Assembly (NCBI GenBank): GCA_964565795.1
Contig: CAZMGC010000021.1
Location: 1 to 17,851, forward strand
Reading direction: 5' to 3'
DNA: 17,851 bases
DNA from: 2-01-FULL-39-10-A sp964565795
GTDB lineage: Bacteria; Patescibacteriota; Microgenomatia; Levybacterales; UBA12049
The notes beneath the pieces are model-generated. The model did not search any database. It saw only the letters and a list, made by a program, of their open reading frames with translations, and was not told where the DNA came from. The position numbers and the translations under genes are program-made. Positions 1 to 6,829 of this stretch are shown in pieces. The first letter of the stretch is position 1. Each line of letters begins with the position of its first letter.

Positions 1-140
1 ACCCAACCTTTTACTCGATTTTTATCGGCTTGAAGATTGGCACTTCCTGAGGATACAGGCTTTGAATCATCAAAGCGGGTCTCGGTCATACCCTGAGAGT
101 TTACAAACGGAGTAGAGTCTATAGATTTATCTTCCGGCAT
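1..140 (-). CDS. Hypothetical protein, N-terminal fragment (runs off the left edge)
   Basis: An open frame runs without stops from an ATG at 138-140 to the window edge, giving 46 codons. The visible part is hydrophilic and rich in Ser, Asp and Thr (begins MPEDKSIDSTPF), with no signal peptide or membrane segment, so it may be a disordered N-terminal tail of a larger protein. A good sigma70-type promoter lies just upstream at 155-183. I do not recognise a family from this fragment. It follows the M50-like gene on the same strand, 44 nt downstream of that gene's stop, and could also be read through from it. Confidence 0.5.
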   Translation of the reverse strand, partial: MPEDKSIDSTPFVNSQGMTETRFDDSKPVSSGSANLQADKNRVKGW

Positions 141-154
141 GGCAGTGTTAATCT

Positions 155-183
155 ATTATTTCTAATTTTTATTGTCTTGTCAA
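155..183 (-). promoter_or_regulatory. Sigma70-type promoter for the leftmost partial gene
   Basis: On the minus strand TTGACA (178-183) is followed after 17 nt by AATAAT (155-160), 14 nt before the ATG at 140. The -35 box ends just below the stop codon of the preceding gene (185-187). The match to consensus is seen; activity is inferred. Confidence 0.55.
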
Positions 184-184
184 A

Positions 185-871
185 TCAATCTGCTTCCAAC
201 CTCTGTCTGGACAGAAGTCCGACAATTATTACCGCCAGATCTATCCCAATAGGCACTGTCAAAAGCCCGCTGATCTGATAGAAAAAATCATTTAAATTTA
301 TGGTCAACCAGGGGTATAAAGCGTTTAAAACCCAGCCAAAGTCCAGTAGATAGATACCTAAGATAGTAAGCCCGATGCTAATTATGACCCCCAATGAACC
401 CTCTAAATCTTTTCGGCTGGAAAACATCGTGCTACCAATCACAAATACCACATACCCCAGCGCCAGCCAGATCCACCAAGGATAGCTGCTAAAATATTGA
501 AAATAGGCTTGAATACTCCAAAGCATTCCCAGCAAAATACTCAAGCCAACTATCACTGGCGCCACCCCGATTAGCAACCGGCGCAGAGGGTCGGTTTTGG
601 CGATCGAGACACTCCCCAGCTTGATCGATCCCCCTTGAATCTGAGGAACAAATTCCATCTGCGAAGTAGGCACCAGCAATATTTTTGCCATCAGCCAGTG
701 AGCTAGTTCATGGACAAAAGTACCTGGAAAAAATAATATTGAGAATAAAATCACAGCACCTTTCTCACTGCCTGTGAGTGAATAAAAAAGCCGGAGAAAA
801 TAGCTACTTGAATGGCTGGTCAGTGCTGAGAGCAAAACCAGTTCAGCTAAAAAAATCCAGATAAAAGGCAC
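185..871 (-). CDS. M50-like integral membrane zinc metalloprotease
   Basis: A 228-aa, strongly hydrophobic protein with several predicted membrane segments. Residues 54-58 are HELAH inside a hydrophobic stretch, the HExxH zinc-binding site typical of M50-type intramembrane proteases. A later segment with GVAPVIVG (about 102-109) is in the place where this superfamily has a conserved membrane motif. A C-terminal NPDG-like third zinc ligand is not obvious, so the exact subfamily is unclear and activity is not certain. Known members cleave membrane-embedded substrates; the substrate here is unknown. It lies 14 nt downstream of the DUF218-like gene on the same strand and is probably co-transcribed with it. 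Confidence 0.7.
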   Translation of the reverse strand: MPFIWIFLAELVLLSALTSHSSSYFLRLFYSLTGSEKGAVILFSILFFPGTFVHELAHWLMAKILLVPTSQMEFVPQIQGGSIKLGSVSIAKTDPLRRLLIGVAPVIVGLSILLGMLWSIQAYFQYFSSYPWWIWLALGYVVFVIGSTMFSSRKDLEGSLGVIISIGLTILGIYLLDFGWVLNALYPWLTINLNDFFYQISGLLTVPIGIDLAVIIVGLLSRQRLEAD

Positions 872-885
872 TTAAATATTATAAC

Positions 886-1491
886 TTAGAAAGGTAGTGG
901 CGTATTCGCGGCAATATAAGTTGCTCTTTGGCGAATACTTGCCTGAGCCAAACGTTGATACAATTCTTCTGCTCCAGCTTTTATAGCCAATTGTCCAAAA
1001 AGCTGAATCAACTTTTCTGAATGGCGAGGTTTGGTTAAAAGTTGATTTATAAGATCTTTATTTTCCTCAACACTCTCTACTGGATAGAAATTGTGGCCGT
1101 ATCGACGAGCCAACTCTAAAGCCACAACATGCCAATCATTGGTGACTATTACCAGCTTTCCACCTACCAACCTTTCTGCTCCTTTAACCTCACCTACGGT
1201 CTCTAAAGCGTCGATCTTCCTAATCGTCCTTGGATCTACTTGAAATCTTTCTTCAGCAAATTTTTCATAATATTCTGAAATTGGCGTTCCTGTATTAAAA
1301 ACATCACCTCCACCTAGTATCAATGAAACAGGTTTTTCTTGTGTTTTATTTATGTCATTTATCAGCTGGGAAGCTGCGAGAATTCTGGCAACCATATTGC
1401 GATTTGGTAAATATCCATTACCAGTCTCATTCCTCATTAATCCTTGCCCACAGACTAAAACGCCTTGGTATTCATCATCAACTCTTCTCAT
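886..1491 (-). CDS. DUF218 / YdcF-like protein
   Basis: A 201-aa soluble protein. The pattern is like the DUF218 (YdcF/SanA) family: an early strand followed by Gly-rich LILGGGD (about 57-63), and then a VIVTNDWHVVALELARRYG segment (about 115-133) that matches the family's 'T..WH..RA' helix region. Family members are poorly understood; YdcF binds S-adenosylmethionine and SanA-type members affect envelope permeability. No signal peptide is visible. The ATG at 1491 gives the longest plausible protein and I see no strong Shine-Dalgarno. It is first in a likely two-gene unit with the M50-like gene downstream. Confidence 0.65.
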   Translation of the reverse strand: MRRVDDEYQGVLVCGQGLMRNETGNGYLPNRNMVARILAASQLINDINKTQEKPVSLILGGGDVFNTGTPISEYYEKFAEERFQVDPRTIRKIDALETVGEVKGAERLVGGKLVIVTNDWHVVALELARRYGHNFYPVESVEENKDLINQLLTKPRHSEKLIQLFGQLAIKAGAEELYQRLAQASIRQRATYIAANTPLPF

Positions 1492-1529
1492 GGCGGTATT
1501 ATAATAGCCGACTGGTGGAAATGCAAAGA

Positions 1530-1775
1530 TTATAGGATTATATTAAGTAATTCAATCTTCTTTGGCCTGTTCCAGTTTTTTATTTCAATTTCTCTTTTTA
1601 AAGCTGCCGATTTTGACTCTAAATTTTCTGAATAGACAATTTTGAGTGGTTTATGCGAGCGAGTATATTTACTTCCTTTGCCTTTTAAATGATCCTGAAA
1701 TCTTTTTTCAAGATTATTGGTTGAACCGGTATAAAGAGAATTATCTTCGCACAGCAGTATATACACAAACCACAT
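1530..1775 (-). CDS. Small GIY-YIG nuclease-domain protein (UPF0213/YhbQ-like)
   Basis: An 81-aa protein made up of one GIY-YIG domain. Visible family residues are Y5 (VYI, the GIY strand), Y15-TG (the YIG strand), R25, H29, Y37 and the acidic metal ligand E62 in KREIEIK, so all expected catalytic positions are present. Stand-alone proteins of this size are common in bacteria and are thought to act in DNA repair or nucleic-acid cleavage; the substrate is unknown. A second protein with the same key residues at the same positions lies at 4999-5244. Upstream DNA is a repeat-rich spacer shared with the divergent GH73-like gene. Confidence 0.85.
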   Translation of the reverse strand: MWFVYILLCEDNSLYTGSTNNLEKRFQDHLKGKGSKYTRSHKPLKIVYSENLESKSAALKREIEIKNWNRPKKIELLNIIL

Positions 1776-1811
1776 ACTTTAATGTCAAATATCCAATGCC
1801 AAATGTCAAAT

Positions 1812-1867
1812 GCCTAATGCCTAATGCCTAATTCATAATTCATAATTCATAATTCATAATTCATAAT
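1812..1867. repeat. 7-bp tandem repeat (3x GCCTAAT, 5x TCATAAT)
   Basis: Eight contiguous heptamers: GCCTAAT at 1812, 1819 and 1826, then TCATAAT at 1833, 1840, 1847, 1854 and 1861. Degenerate units (AATGTCAAAT, CCAATGCC) continue to the left to about 1780. The array fills the spacer between the divergent GIY-YIG and GH73-like genes and reaches to within 5 nt of a putative -10 box. Confidence 0.9.
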
Positions 1868-1872
1868 TCTGC

Positions 1873-1878
1873 TATTAT
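1873..1878 (+). promoter_or_regulatory. Putative -10 box for the GH73-like gene
   Basis: TATTAT ends 8 nt before the ATG at 1887, which fits a leaderless transcript. No good -35 is seen; the region where it would sit is the 7-bp repeat array. Confidence 0.4.
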
Positions 1879-1886
1879 CAGATCAG

Positions 1887-2312
1887 ATGACTCCAGGAGC
1901 TAAAACAAAAATTATTAAAAAGTTTCCATTTGCTAGTAAACCCAAGATCACCTGGGATCAATTTGTCCTTTTGGCAACAGCAGTTTCCAAGCTTTATAAA
2001 TTTCCACCTAGTATCACAATCTGCCAAGCTGGTTTGGAAACAGGTCGTGGTACATCTCTAATGGCGATCATGAAAAACAACTATTTTGGCTACATGGCTT
2101 ATGACAAAGATCCTTCAAAAGCTAAAACATATTCAACTGCTCTGGACTCGATAGTCGATTATTTAGAGCTAATCACTAAAAATCCTCGCTACTCGCCTGT
2201 AGCTAGCTGTAAAACTCCTTTGGATAAAATAGTCATGATTCACAAATGTGGCTATGCAACTGATCCTTTATATATAAAGAAAATTACTGGCATGAAAGAA
2301 TGGCAGGTATAG
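1887..2312 (+). CDS. GH73-like glucosaminidase domain protein (peptidoglycan hydrolase type)
   Basis: A 141-aa protein that is essentially one glucosaminidase (GH73, LytG/FlgJ-type) domain. CQAGLETGRGTS at about 46-57 carries the family's catalytic glutamate (E51), followed by NNYFGY (about 64-69), the hallmark 'NNLFGI' motif. GH73 enzymes cleave N-acetylglucosaminyl linkages in peptidoglycan. No signal peptide or membrane anchor is visible, unlike most secreted members, so export would have to be non-classical or the enzyme is delivered by lysis. The start is set by ATG 1887, just downstream of a -10-like TATTAT. It is a lone plus-strand gene among minus-strand neighbours. Confidence 0.75.
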   Translation: MTPGAKTKIIKKFPFASKPKITWDQFVLLATAVSKLYKFPPSITICQAGLETGRGTSLMAIMKNNYFGYMAYDKDPSKAKTYSTALDSIVDYLELITKNPRYSPVASCKTPLDKIVMIHKCGYATDPLYIKKITGMKEWQV

Positions 2313-2334
2313 GAAATTAGTAATTACTAATTTC
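2313..2334. repeat. Perfect 22-bp palindrome right after the GH73-like stop
   Basis: The 22 bases starting at 2313 (GAAATTAGTAA and its reverse complement) are fully self-complementary and begin at the base after the stop codon. It could fold as a weak AT-rich 3'-end hairpin or bind a dimeric protein. The following stretch to 2568 is AT-rich non-coding DNA with degenerate AATTAGAAATT-like words; I see no gene in it. Confidence 0.7.
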
Positions 2335-2568
2335 TAATTAATCTAAATAATGATTAAAAATTCCGATATTCGAATTAGAAATTATGATATTAGGATTTGT
2401 TTAGAAATATGCGGAGCATGTTTCCAAGCTTCGCTTAGAAATTAAAATTTAGACATTAGAAATTTTAAAAGCTTTTTTCTTCAATTACTTCTTGGATAAG
2501 GATACTGTGATCTGAAAAAGAGGTTAAAGCAAAATTCAGACAATTTACAAAAATTATGGGGGAATTAA

Positions 2569-2778
2569 TTACTTACCAGAGTTTTGAGCTGCTCGCCTGG
2601 CAGCATCTGTCCTACTCACACCACCAATATCATACTTAATTACTTGCCTGAGTTTTGTAACATCAACAGGTGGAATTGGCTCACCATGAGCTGTGGTCAT
2701 ATTAGTCGACTCTGCTGCACGATTTAATATAGCTTGTGCCTCAAGGGCAAAGGCTAATTTTGATTTCTCTCTAAACAT
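2569..2778 (-). CDS. Small hypothetical protein, 69 aa
   Basis: A hydrophilic 69-aa protein, probably mostly helical, with an Ala-rich N-terminal half and RTDAARRAAQ near the end. No family recognised. It is supported as a real gene mainly by a well-formed promoter at 2785-2813 placing the -10 box six nucleotides before the ATG, the same spacing seen at other genes of this window. Nothing about its function can be inferred from neighbours: the GH73-like gene converges on it from the left and the cassette array starts to its right. Confidence 0.5.
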   Translation of the reverse strand: MFREKSKLAFALEAQAILNRAAESTNMTTAHGEPIPPVDVTKLRQVIKYDIGGVSRTDAARRAAQNSGK

Positions 2779-2784
2779 GAGTCT

Positions 2785-2813
2785 AATTTACCATACATTT
2801 TTAAGTTTTTCAA
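2785..2813 (-). promoter_or_regulatory. Promoter of the 69-aa gene, leaderless type
   Basis: TTGAAA (2808-2813), 17-nt spacer, TAAATT (2785-2790), then 6 nt to the ATG at 2778. Transcription would begin at or next to the start codon. Confidence 0.55.
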
Positions 2814-2902
2814 GCTATAGGATTGCAATTAGTTATAAAAACAACTTTTTTACTGTAAGCGAACGAAGCGATTTATGGTGAGTTTATCGAACCAGTCGAA
2901 GT

Positions 2903-2930
2903 GTTGCGGGGAATGGATCAGATTTGAAGT
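2903..2930 (+). repeat. tRNA-derived border repeat, copy 1
   Basis: Core GTTGCGGGGAATGGAT followed by CAGATTTGAAG. It matches the tRNA-Met 3' end with one mismatch over 16 nt. The DNA just upstream is a REP-like 'CGAAGCGA...GTCGAAGTG' stretch instead of the long flank of copies 2, 3 and 6. This is the leftmost copy. Confidence 0.8.
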
Positions 2931-2936
2931 TATTTT

Positions 2937-3452
2937 CTAAATATCAGGCCATGAGCTTGCCTGATTGAATGGGGCTCTTGGTCGTCCCTTTAAGAATTGT
3001 TCACTTTTATATGGTTCGTAATTGTAGAGGAATCTGGCAGGGGTGAATGAACGACCCTCACTTTCTTGAAATACATCTTGATCATCAGAGTAAAAATAAA
3101 CTATATAACCTTTATTGTTTGTCATAACCAGGGTAAAGTTTTTTTCATCAATTGGATGATAAATAAGTCTGTAATCGCCTGCGACTTTAAACTCTATAAT
3201 GTTAAACAATTTATTTGGAGGATATGGATAGCTCTCATCTATTGCAACCTCCTGTAGGTTACGTGGAAGTCTGCTATTTTTTTGATAAAATTGATCGATT
3301 TTTTGCCCCACGTTTTCTAAATATTTAATTTCTATAGAGTGGAATTCATTTTTATTACTAAAAAAAAGTATTGCTCCTATAAGGAACACCATGAGTATGA
3401 GAGTCGCCATGACTGGAGATGAGTATTGGAGGATTTTTATAAACTTTTTCAT
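2937..3452 (-). CDS. Single-pass membrane protein of unknown function (cassette A)
   Basis: A 171-aa protein with a short basic N-terminus, one membrane segment at about 14-32, then an extracytoplasmic domain of about 135 residues. The region after the membrane segment (LENVGQKIDQFYQKNSRLP) is a helix followed by strand-rich sequence, a layout like pseudopilins or other type II secretion-type proteins, but I see no prepilin peptidase site, so this is only a resemblance. The gene fills the interval between border repeats 1 and 2. A TATAAT box ends 7 nt before the ATG, suggesting leaderless expression from within the module. Confidence 0.65.
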   Translation of the reverse strand: MKKFIKILQYSSPVMATLILMVFLIGAILFFSNKNEFHSIEIKYLENVGQKIDQFYQKNSRLPRNLQEVAIDESYPYPPNKLFNIIEFKVAGDYRLIYHPIDEKNFTLVMTNNKGYIVYFYSDDQDVFQESEGRSFTPARFLYNYEPYKSEQFLKGRPRAPFNQASSWPDI

Positions 3453-3459
3453 AAGCTAG

Positions 3460-3465
3460 ATTATA
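3460..3465 (-). promoter_or_regulatory. -10 box of cassette A
   Basis: A perfect TATAAT lies 7 nt upstream of the ATG at 3452. The -35 is weak: GGATTG at 17 nt or TTGGAC at 14 nt, both inside the border repeat. Confidence 0.5.
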
Positions 3466-3471
3466 TCAAAA

Positions 3472-3560
3472 GTTCGAATGTCCAATCCTCTATGAGTTAG
3501 CTAAAGTAGTTATTGAGGCTAAAAAAATTGGGTTGCGGGGAGTGGATCAGATTAGAAATT
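3472..3560 (+). repeat. tRNA-derived border repeat, copy 2 (full length)
   Basis: The best copy, about 89 nt. It starts GTTCGAATGTCCAATCCTC, contains CCAA/TTGG (3482-3485 with 3528-3531) and CCTC/GAGG (3487-3490 with 3515-3518) that can pair as a two-part stem, and then has the core GTTGCGGGGAGTGGAT (3532-3547), identical over 16 nt to the end of the tRNA-Met gene. Confidence 0.85.
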
Positions 3561-3564
3561 TTTT

Positions 3565-4866
3565 TTATCTTAACCATTTTACAGTTTCTAAGCCTAAATC
3601 TTCTGAAACTACTCTATCAGATAATTGATCTCCGGTTTTTACGTCTAAGACTTGCCAGATTGGGATATCAATCTTGGGGCCATCTTTTTGCGTGGTTATA
3701 CCAACCATTAAGAATTTAGTTTCATCTGGAGAGAACTGGCTACCCGAATAGTAATTAAAATTGGTCAGATCCTGGCTTAAAACTTTTTTTCCTTCCTTAG
3801 TATAGATATTTAGTTTTCTGTGAAATTCAATTTTATTATCTCTCTTCTCACTATATCCGCTTCCAATTGCAAAGTAATTATAATTAGAAGACCACTGATA
3901 GCCATTTGAGAAATCACTTTTAGGATCGTCAACATTGATCTCAGAGATAGGATTGTTTGGCTGAGCGTAGGAATAAACGATTATTTTTTTACGATCTGTT
4001 GCACTAAAATCAGAAGGGCTTGAAATATAATAGGGAGTGTAAGAGTTATAGTTATCTGCTTCTAGGTTTGGTCTATTAAACTCTTCTACTTGATTTGTTC
4101 GCAGGTTAATTTTGTAAAGTCTACCAGTTGGATCCGCATTTCCAGGAAGCTGGCTATTAAAAATTAAAATCTCATTCTGAGCATCGTAATACTTTAGCAT
4201 TCCCGCTTTAGGTGAGTCTGATGAATAAATTAGCCTAGTCTCTTCTGAGACTGGGTCATAGTCGCCAAATACTGACTTTGCAGGTCCAGGAGGCTGAGGA
4301 ATTAATCCGCTAAAAACAATTTTCCCCCCATCAGAGGACCACCCACTAAATATAACCATCGAAATACCTAGTTTTGCAAACTTAGTTAAATCAATCTTTT
4401 TTAAATCTTTACCATCAATTGAGGAGATATAATACGCACTGGAATTCCCTATTTTATAATCTGGGTCATCTGGACTTGAAGGATTATATTTTACATAAGA
4501 GGCAAAAAGAAATTTGGAAGAGTCTGGAGAAATCCCTACAATTCGAGGAGGTAGAACATCCTCACCTTTACTAAATAGTCTGTTAGAAGAAAATGGAACA
4601 ATATTACTACCATCTGGATTTGCAAAATTTATATTACCTTTCTTTGATACAAATAAAACTTTTCCTTCCAAAGGTAATTTATTTAAAGAGGCGGGCGGGC
4701 TGATCTGGGGTGTAAAGGTTGTCTGAGTTGTTTTATTCGAAGTGTCATCAATAGTTTTGTTTAAATATTGAGTTTTATAGAAATAACCTCCACCTAACAA
4801 GGAAGCCCCCAATACTAAAATTATAAGAATTAGAATTACTGCAGAAAATCCTTTCTGATCAAACAT
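3565..4866 (-). CDS. Membrane-anchored beta-propeller (TolB/PD40-like) protein (cassette B)
   Basis: The N-terminus MFDQKGFSAV followed by a hydrophobic segment resembles a short prepilin-type leader (cleavage after the Gly of KG would be expected), although the usual Glu at +5 is absent. The rest of about 400 residues shows repeated PD40/WD40-like units, for example SPDSSKFLF, SSDGGKIVF and SPDETKFLM, each preceded by turns such as DGKDLKKI, which suggests a six- or seven-bladed propeller exposed outside the membrane. The frame is open up to an ATG at 4893, but I choose 4866 because a TTGTAA-17-AATAAT promoter puts its -10 box 6 nt before that ATG. It likely has a binding or scaffolding role; the ligand is unknown. 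Confidence 0.7.
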   Translation of the reverse strand: MFDQKGFSAVILILIILVLGASLLGGGYFYKTQYLNKTIDDTSNKTTQTTFTPQISPPASLNKLPLEGKVLFVSKKGNINFANPDGSNIVPFSSNRLFSKGEDVLPPRIVGISPDSSKFLFASYVKYNPSSPDDPDYKIGNSSAYYISSIDGKDLKKIDLTKFAKLGISMVIFSGWSSDGGKIVFSGLIPQPPGPAKSVFGDYDPVSEETRLIYSSDSPKAGMLKYYDAQNEILIFNSQLPGNADPTGRLYKINLRTNQVEEFNRPNLEADNYNSYTPYYISSPSDFSATDRKKIIVYSYAQPNNPISEINVDDPKSDFSNGYQWSSNYNYFAIGSGYSEKRDNKIEFHRKLNIYTKEGKKVLSQDLTNFNYYSGSQFSPDETKFLMVGITTQKDGPKIDIPIWQVLDVKTGDQLSDRVVSEDLGLETVKWLR

Positions 4867-4872
4867 TAATCT

Positions 4873-4901
4873 ATTATTTCGCGATAACTGCATTATTACA
4901 A
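4873..4901 (-). promoter_or_regulatory. Promoter of cassette B, leaderless type
   Basis: TTGTAA (4896-4901), 17-nt spacer, AATAAT (4873-4878), then 6 nt to the ATG at 4866. This spacing decides the start codon chosen for the gene. Confidence 0.5.
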
Positions 4902-4906
4902 GCTAA

Positions 4907-4990
4907 GTTCGAATGTCCAATCCTCTATGAAGTAGTTTGATGTAGTTATTGGGGCTAGAAAAACTTGGTTGTGGGGCCAGGATGATCCTC
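4907..4990 (+). repeat. tRNA-derived border repeat, copy 3 (degenerate core)
   Basis: It has the full-length left flank (GTTCGAATGTCCAATCCTC) but a diverged core, GTTGTGGGGCCAGGAT. The CCAA/TTGG pairing is kept, and CCTC now faces GGGG, which still pairs with one U-G wobble if read as RNA. Confidence 0.8.
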
Positions 4991-4998
4991 AATGGCTT

Positions 4999-5244
4999 CT
5001 AAATTTTAAGTTTAAGTATTCGGACCTTTTTATCATGACTCCAGCCTTTTATTTGGAATTCTCTTTTAACAGCCTCAGATTTTGTTGGAAATTCTTCTTT
5101 ATAAAGCAATTTAGTTGGCTTATGAAGTCTGGTATACCGGCCTCCTCGGCCTTCTTGGTGAGTTAAAAATCTTTGTTCTGCGTCTGAAGAGCTACCTGTA
5201 TAAAAACTGCCGTCATCACAAAGCAGAACGTACGTGTAAAACAT
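4999..5244 (-). CDS. Small GIY-YIG nuclease-domain protein (cassette C)
   Basis: An 81-aa GIY-YIG domain protein equal in length to the one at 1530-1775, with the same key residues at the same positions: Y5, Y15-TG, R25, H29, Y37 and E62. The rest differs at many positions, so they are paralogues, not a recent duplication. The gene fills the smallest module of the array (400 nt between cores). GIY-YIG domains occur in homing and repair nucleases, so a role in mobility is possible but not shown. No clear promoter or Shine-Dalgarno is visible before the ATG at 5244. Confidence 0.85.
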   Translation of the reverse strand: MFYTYVLLCDDGSFYTGSSSDAEQRFLTHQEGRGGRYTRLHKPTKLLYKEEFPTKSEAVKREFQIKGWSHDKKVRILKLKI

Positions 5245-5263
5245 GGATTTAAAGAAATTAATG

Positions 5264-5368
5264 TAGCCCTTCGGCTTCGCTCAGGGCACTTCGACTAGGC
5301 AGATTTTAGGATAAAAACTCTCTTTCAAGCTTAGTGTTTACACTGAGCGAGCGAAGTGAGTCGAAGTG
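5264..5368. repeat. REP-like hairpin and 10-bp inverted repeat
   Basis: A GCCC...GGGC hairpin (5264-5287) is followed by CACTTCGACT (5287-5296), whose exact reverse complement AGTCGAAGTG lies at 5359-5368. The right arm ends at the first base of border repeat copy 4. CTGAGCGAGCGAA-type words inside are the common REP style of such genomes. I see no gene in 5245-5418. Confidence 0.75.
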
Positions 5369-5400
5369 TTGCGGGGAATGGATCAGATTAGGAATTATTT
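5368..5400 (+). repeat. tRNA-derived border repeat, copy 4
   Basis: Core GTTGCGGGGAATGGAT then CAGATTAGGAATTATTTT. Its upstream flank is REP-like (AGTCGAAGTG), as in copy 1. Confidence 0.8.
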
Positions 5401-5418
5401 TAAACTTTTATAGATAAC

Positions 5419-6741
5419 TCATGCCTCATGCTCAAACCTACGTCGAATATTATCTACTTTACTTTGAATTGTTCCTGCACTTTTAGTTCCATCTGCCACC
5501 TTTTGAAGTTTATCTGAATAAACAGCAAATAAGTCTGCAGCTATATTAGGCTGGGAAGAGGAAAATAGAAACGATAAACACTGTGTAGAAAGTAACATTT
5601 CCTTAAAGTCTGTTTCTAGCAATCTCTCATGCTCTTCAGGAAAACGACCAAATGTATCAAGATCTAGCACATAACCTGCTCCGGTGATATTTCTTGGGGC
5701 AAAAGATCCCGAACCGACATCAGGAGAATTGAAAGTATACCCTGCCTGATGTCCTAATGATGCTACTTCACAAATTTGATCTATAAAAGTATTTAAAATG
5801 ATCTTGCTGTAGCCGGCATACTGAAAAACTACCCTTGCTTCCTCTAACCCTCTTGCCCAGTCTTCACCAGTTACTTTTTGGGTGGGTAATATCACTTCTG
5901 CAACTAATTTATGATCTTGCCCGATACTTTTATACACGGCTCTTAGCAACGAATCATGGCTCATCCCTCTTAAGAAGGTACGTCCATAAGGCCTAATTCC
6001 TTTTTGTTTAAGCTGATCCGGTGACTGACTTTCTTTTTGATCTTTTGACAAATATAAACTGCTCGCATATTCAGATACTCTTAAATTCTTACCGCCTATT
6101 GAATAACAATATTCTGCTGGTACCAATCCATAGGAGTCTAATAATAAATCACCTAATTTATCACTTTCATTTAGTCCTAGTTTTTTTATAACTTCTGGCG
6201 ATGGTGTGTACTGATCGGAGTTCATAAAATCTTTAACACCAACTATGTCACCAGCCGCTAGTTGAATTTTTTGAATCTCGCGAACGGACAGAGGAAATGC
6301 TGTGAAAGTTGCCCTCCCCAACCTCTCTATTGCGAGCCTCTGCATTACAACGGCGTTATCATATTCCAGTTGCCCCCAGTCTAACCTCATACTTCCTGGT
6401 ATTTGCTGTTTTTTTATTCTGAAAAGATGCAGTTCTACGGCTGATTTATACAGTAAATCTCCTCCCTTTACAGTTACGGTGCTTGGTGGATTTCCATTTT
6501 CAGGAGTTTCTATATCAAAAGATCTCCAGCTAGTAAGCGCCCGTTTAAATGGTTGTGCGGTTGGTAATATTGGATGAGCGGTGCGTGTAGGAGTAAGAAA
6601 AATTAAACCAGGATTATCTACAATAAAATCAGCCTCTGAAGGAATCCTTGCCTTACCCAGTAGAGGATCATTACGTATATTTCTCACCTCTGTACCCCAC
6701 CCTTGGGGACATTGCATTAGTTTTTTCTCTTCCAAAGCCAT
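5419..6741 (-). CDS. Unrecognised 440-aa protein (cassette D)
   Basis: A soluble 440-aa protein with no signal peptide or membrane segment. I do not recognise the family. The most constrained-looking stretch lies in the last third: GHQAGYTF, then SFAPRNITGAG and YVLDLDTFGRFP (about 340-375). A His/Asn pair followed by an acidic LDLD strand recalls metal- and nucleotide-binding loops of kinase-like or SelO-like folds, but this is a weak analogy. An upstream basic patch (PYGRTFLRGMSHDSLLRAVY, about 260-279) could also be functional. It is expressed from a strong promoter (6748-6776), apparently leaderless, and fills the interval between border repeats 4 and 5. Confidence 0.65.
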   Translation of the reverse strand: MALEEKKLMQCPQGWGTEVRNIRNDPLLGKARIPSEADFIVDNPGLIFLTPTRTAHPILPTAQPFKRALTSWRSFDIETPENGNPPSTVTVKGGDLLYKSAVELHLFRIKKQQIPGSMRLDWGQLEYDNAVVMQRLAIERLGRATFTAFPLSVREIQKIQLAAGDIVGVKDFMNSDQYTPSPEVIKKLGLNESDKLGDLLLDSYGLVPAEYCYSIGGKNLRVSEYASSLYLSKDQKESQSPDQLKQKGIRPYGRTFLRGMSHDSLLRAVYKSIGQDHKLVAEVILPTQKVTGEDWARGLEEARVVFQYAGYSKIILNTFIDQICEVASLGHQAGYTFNSPDVGSGSFAPRNITGAGYVLDLDTFGRFPEEHERLLETDFKEMLLSTQCLSFLFSSSQPNIAADLFAVYSDKLQKVADGTKSAGTIQSKVDNIRRRFEHEA

Positions 6742-6747
6742 TCGGGG

Positions 6748-6776
6748 AGTATAAGAAGATATCTTTAAAAGGTCAA
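6748..6776 (-). promoter_or_regulatory. Strong promoter of cassette D, leaderless type
   Basis: TTGACC (6771-6776), 17-nt spacer, TATACT (6748-6753), then 6 nt to the ATG at 6741. It lies between the gene and border repeat 5, so the module carries its own promoter. Confidence 0.7.
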
Positions 6777-6780
6777 ACTA

Positions 6781-6825
6781 TGAGGCTAAAAAACTTGGTT
6801 GCGGGGAATGGATCAGATTAGAAAT
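6781..6825 (+). repeat. tRNA-derived border repeat, copy 5 (left flank truncated)
   Basis: It keeps TGAGGCTAAAAAACTTG, the core GTTGCGGGGAATGGAT (6798-6813) and CAGATTAGAAAT. The left 40 nt of the full repeat, including the left half of the stem, are missing. Confidence 0.85.
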
Positions 6826-6829
6826 CATT

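Noticed and set aside
3480..3485. Border repeat as a shared promoter (TTGGAC as -35)
   Set aside because: The spacer to the -10 is 14 nt, the spacing is not kept at other modules, and copy 6 lies downstream of a plus-strand gene.
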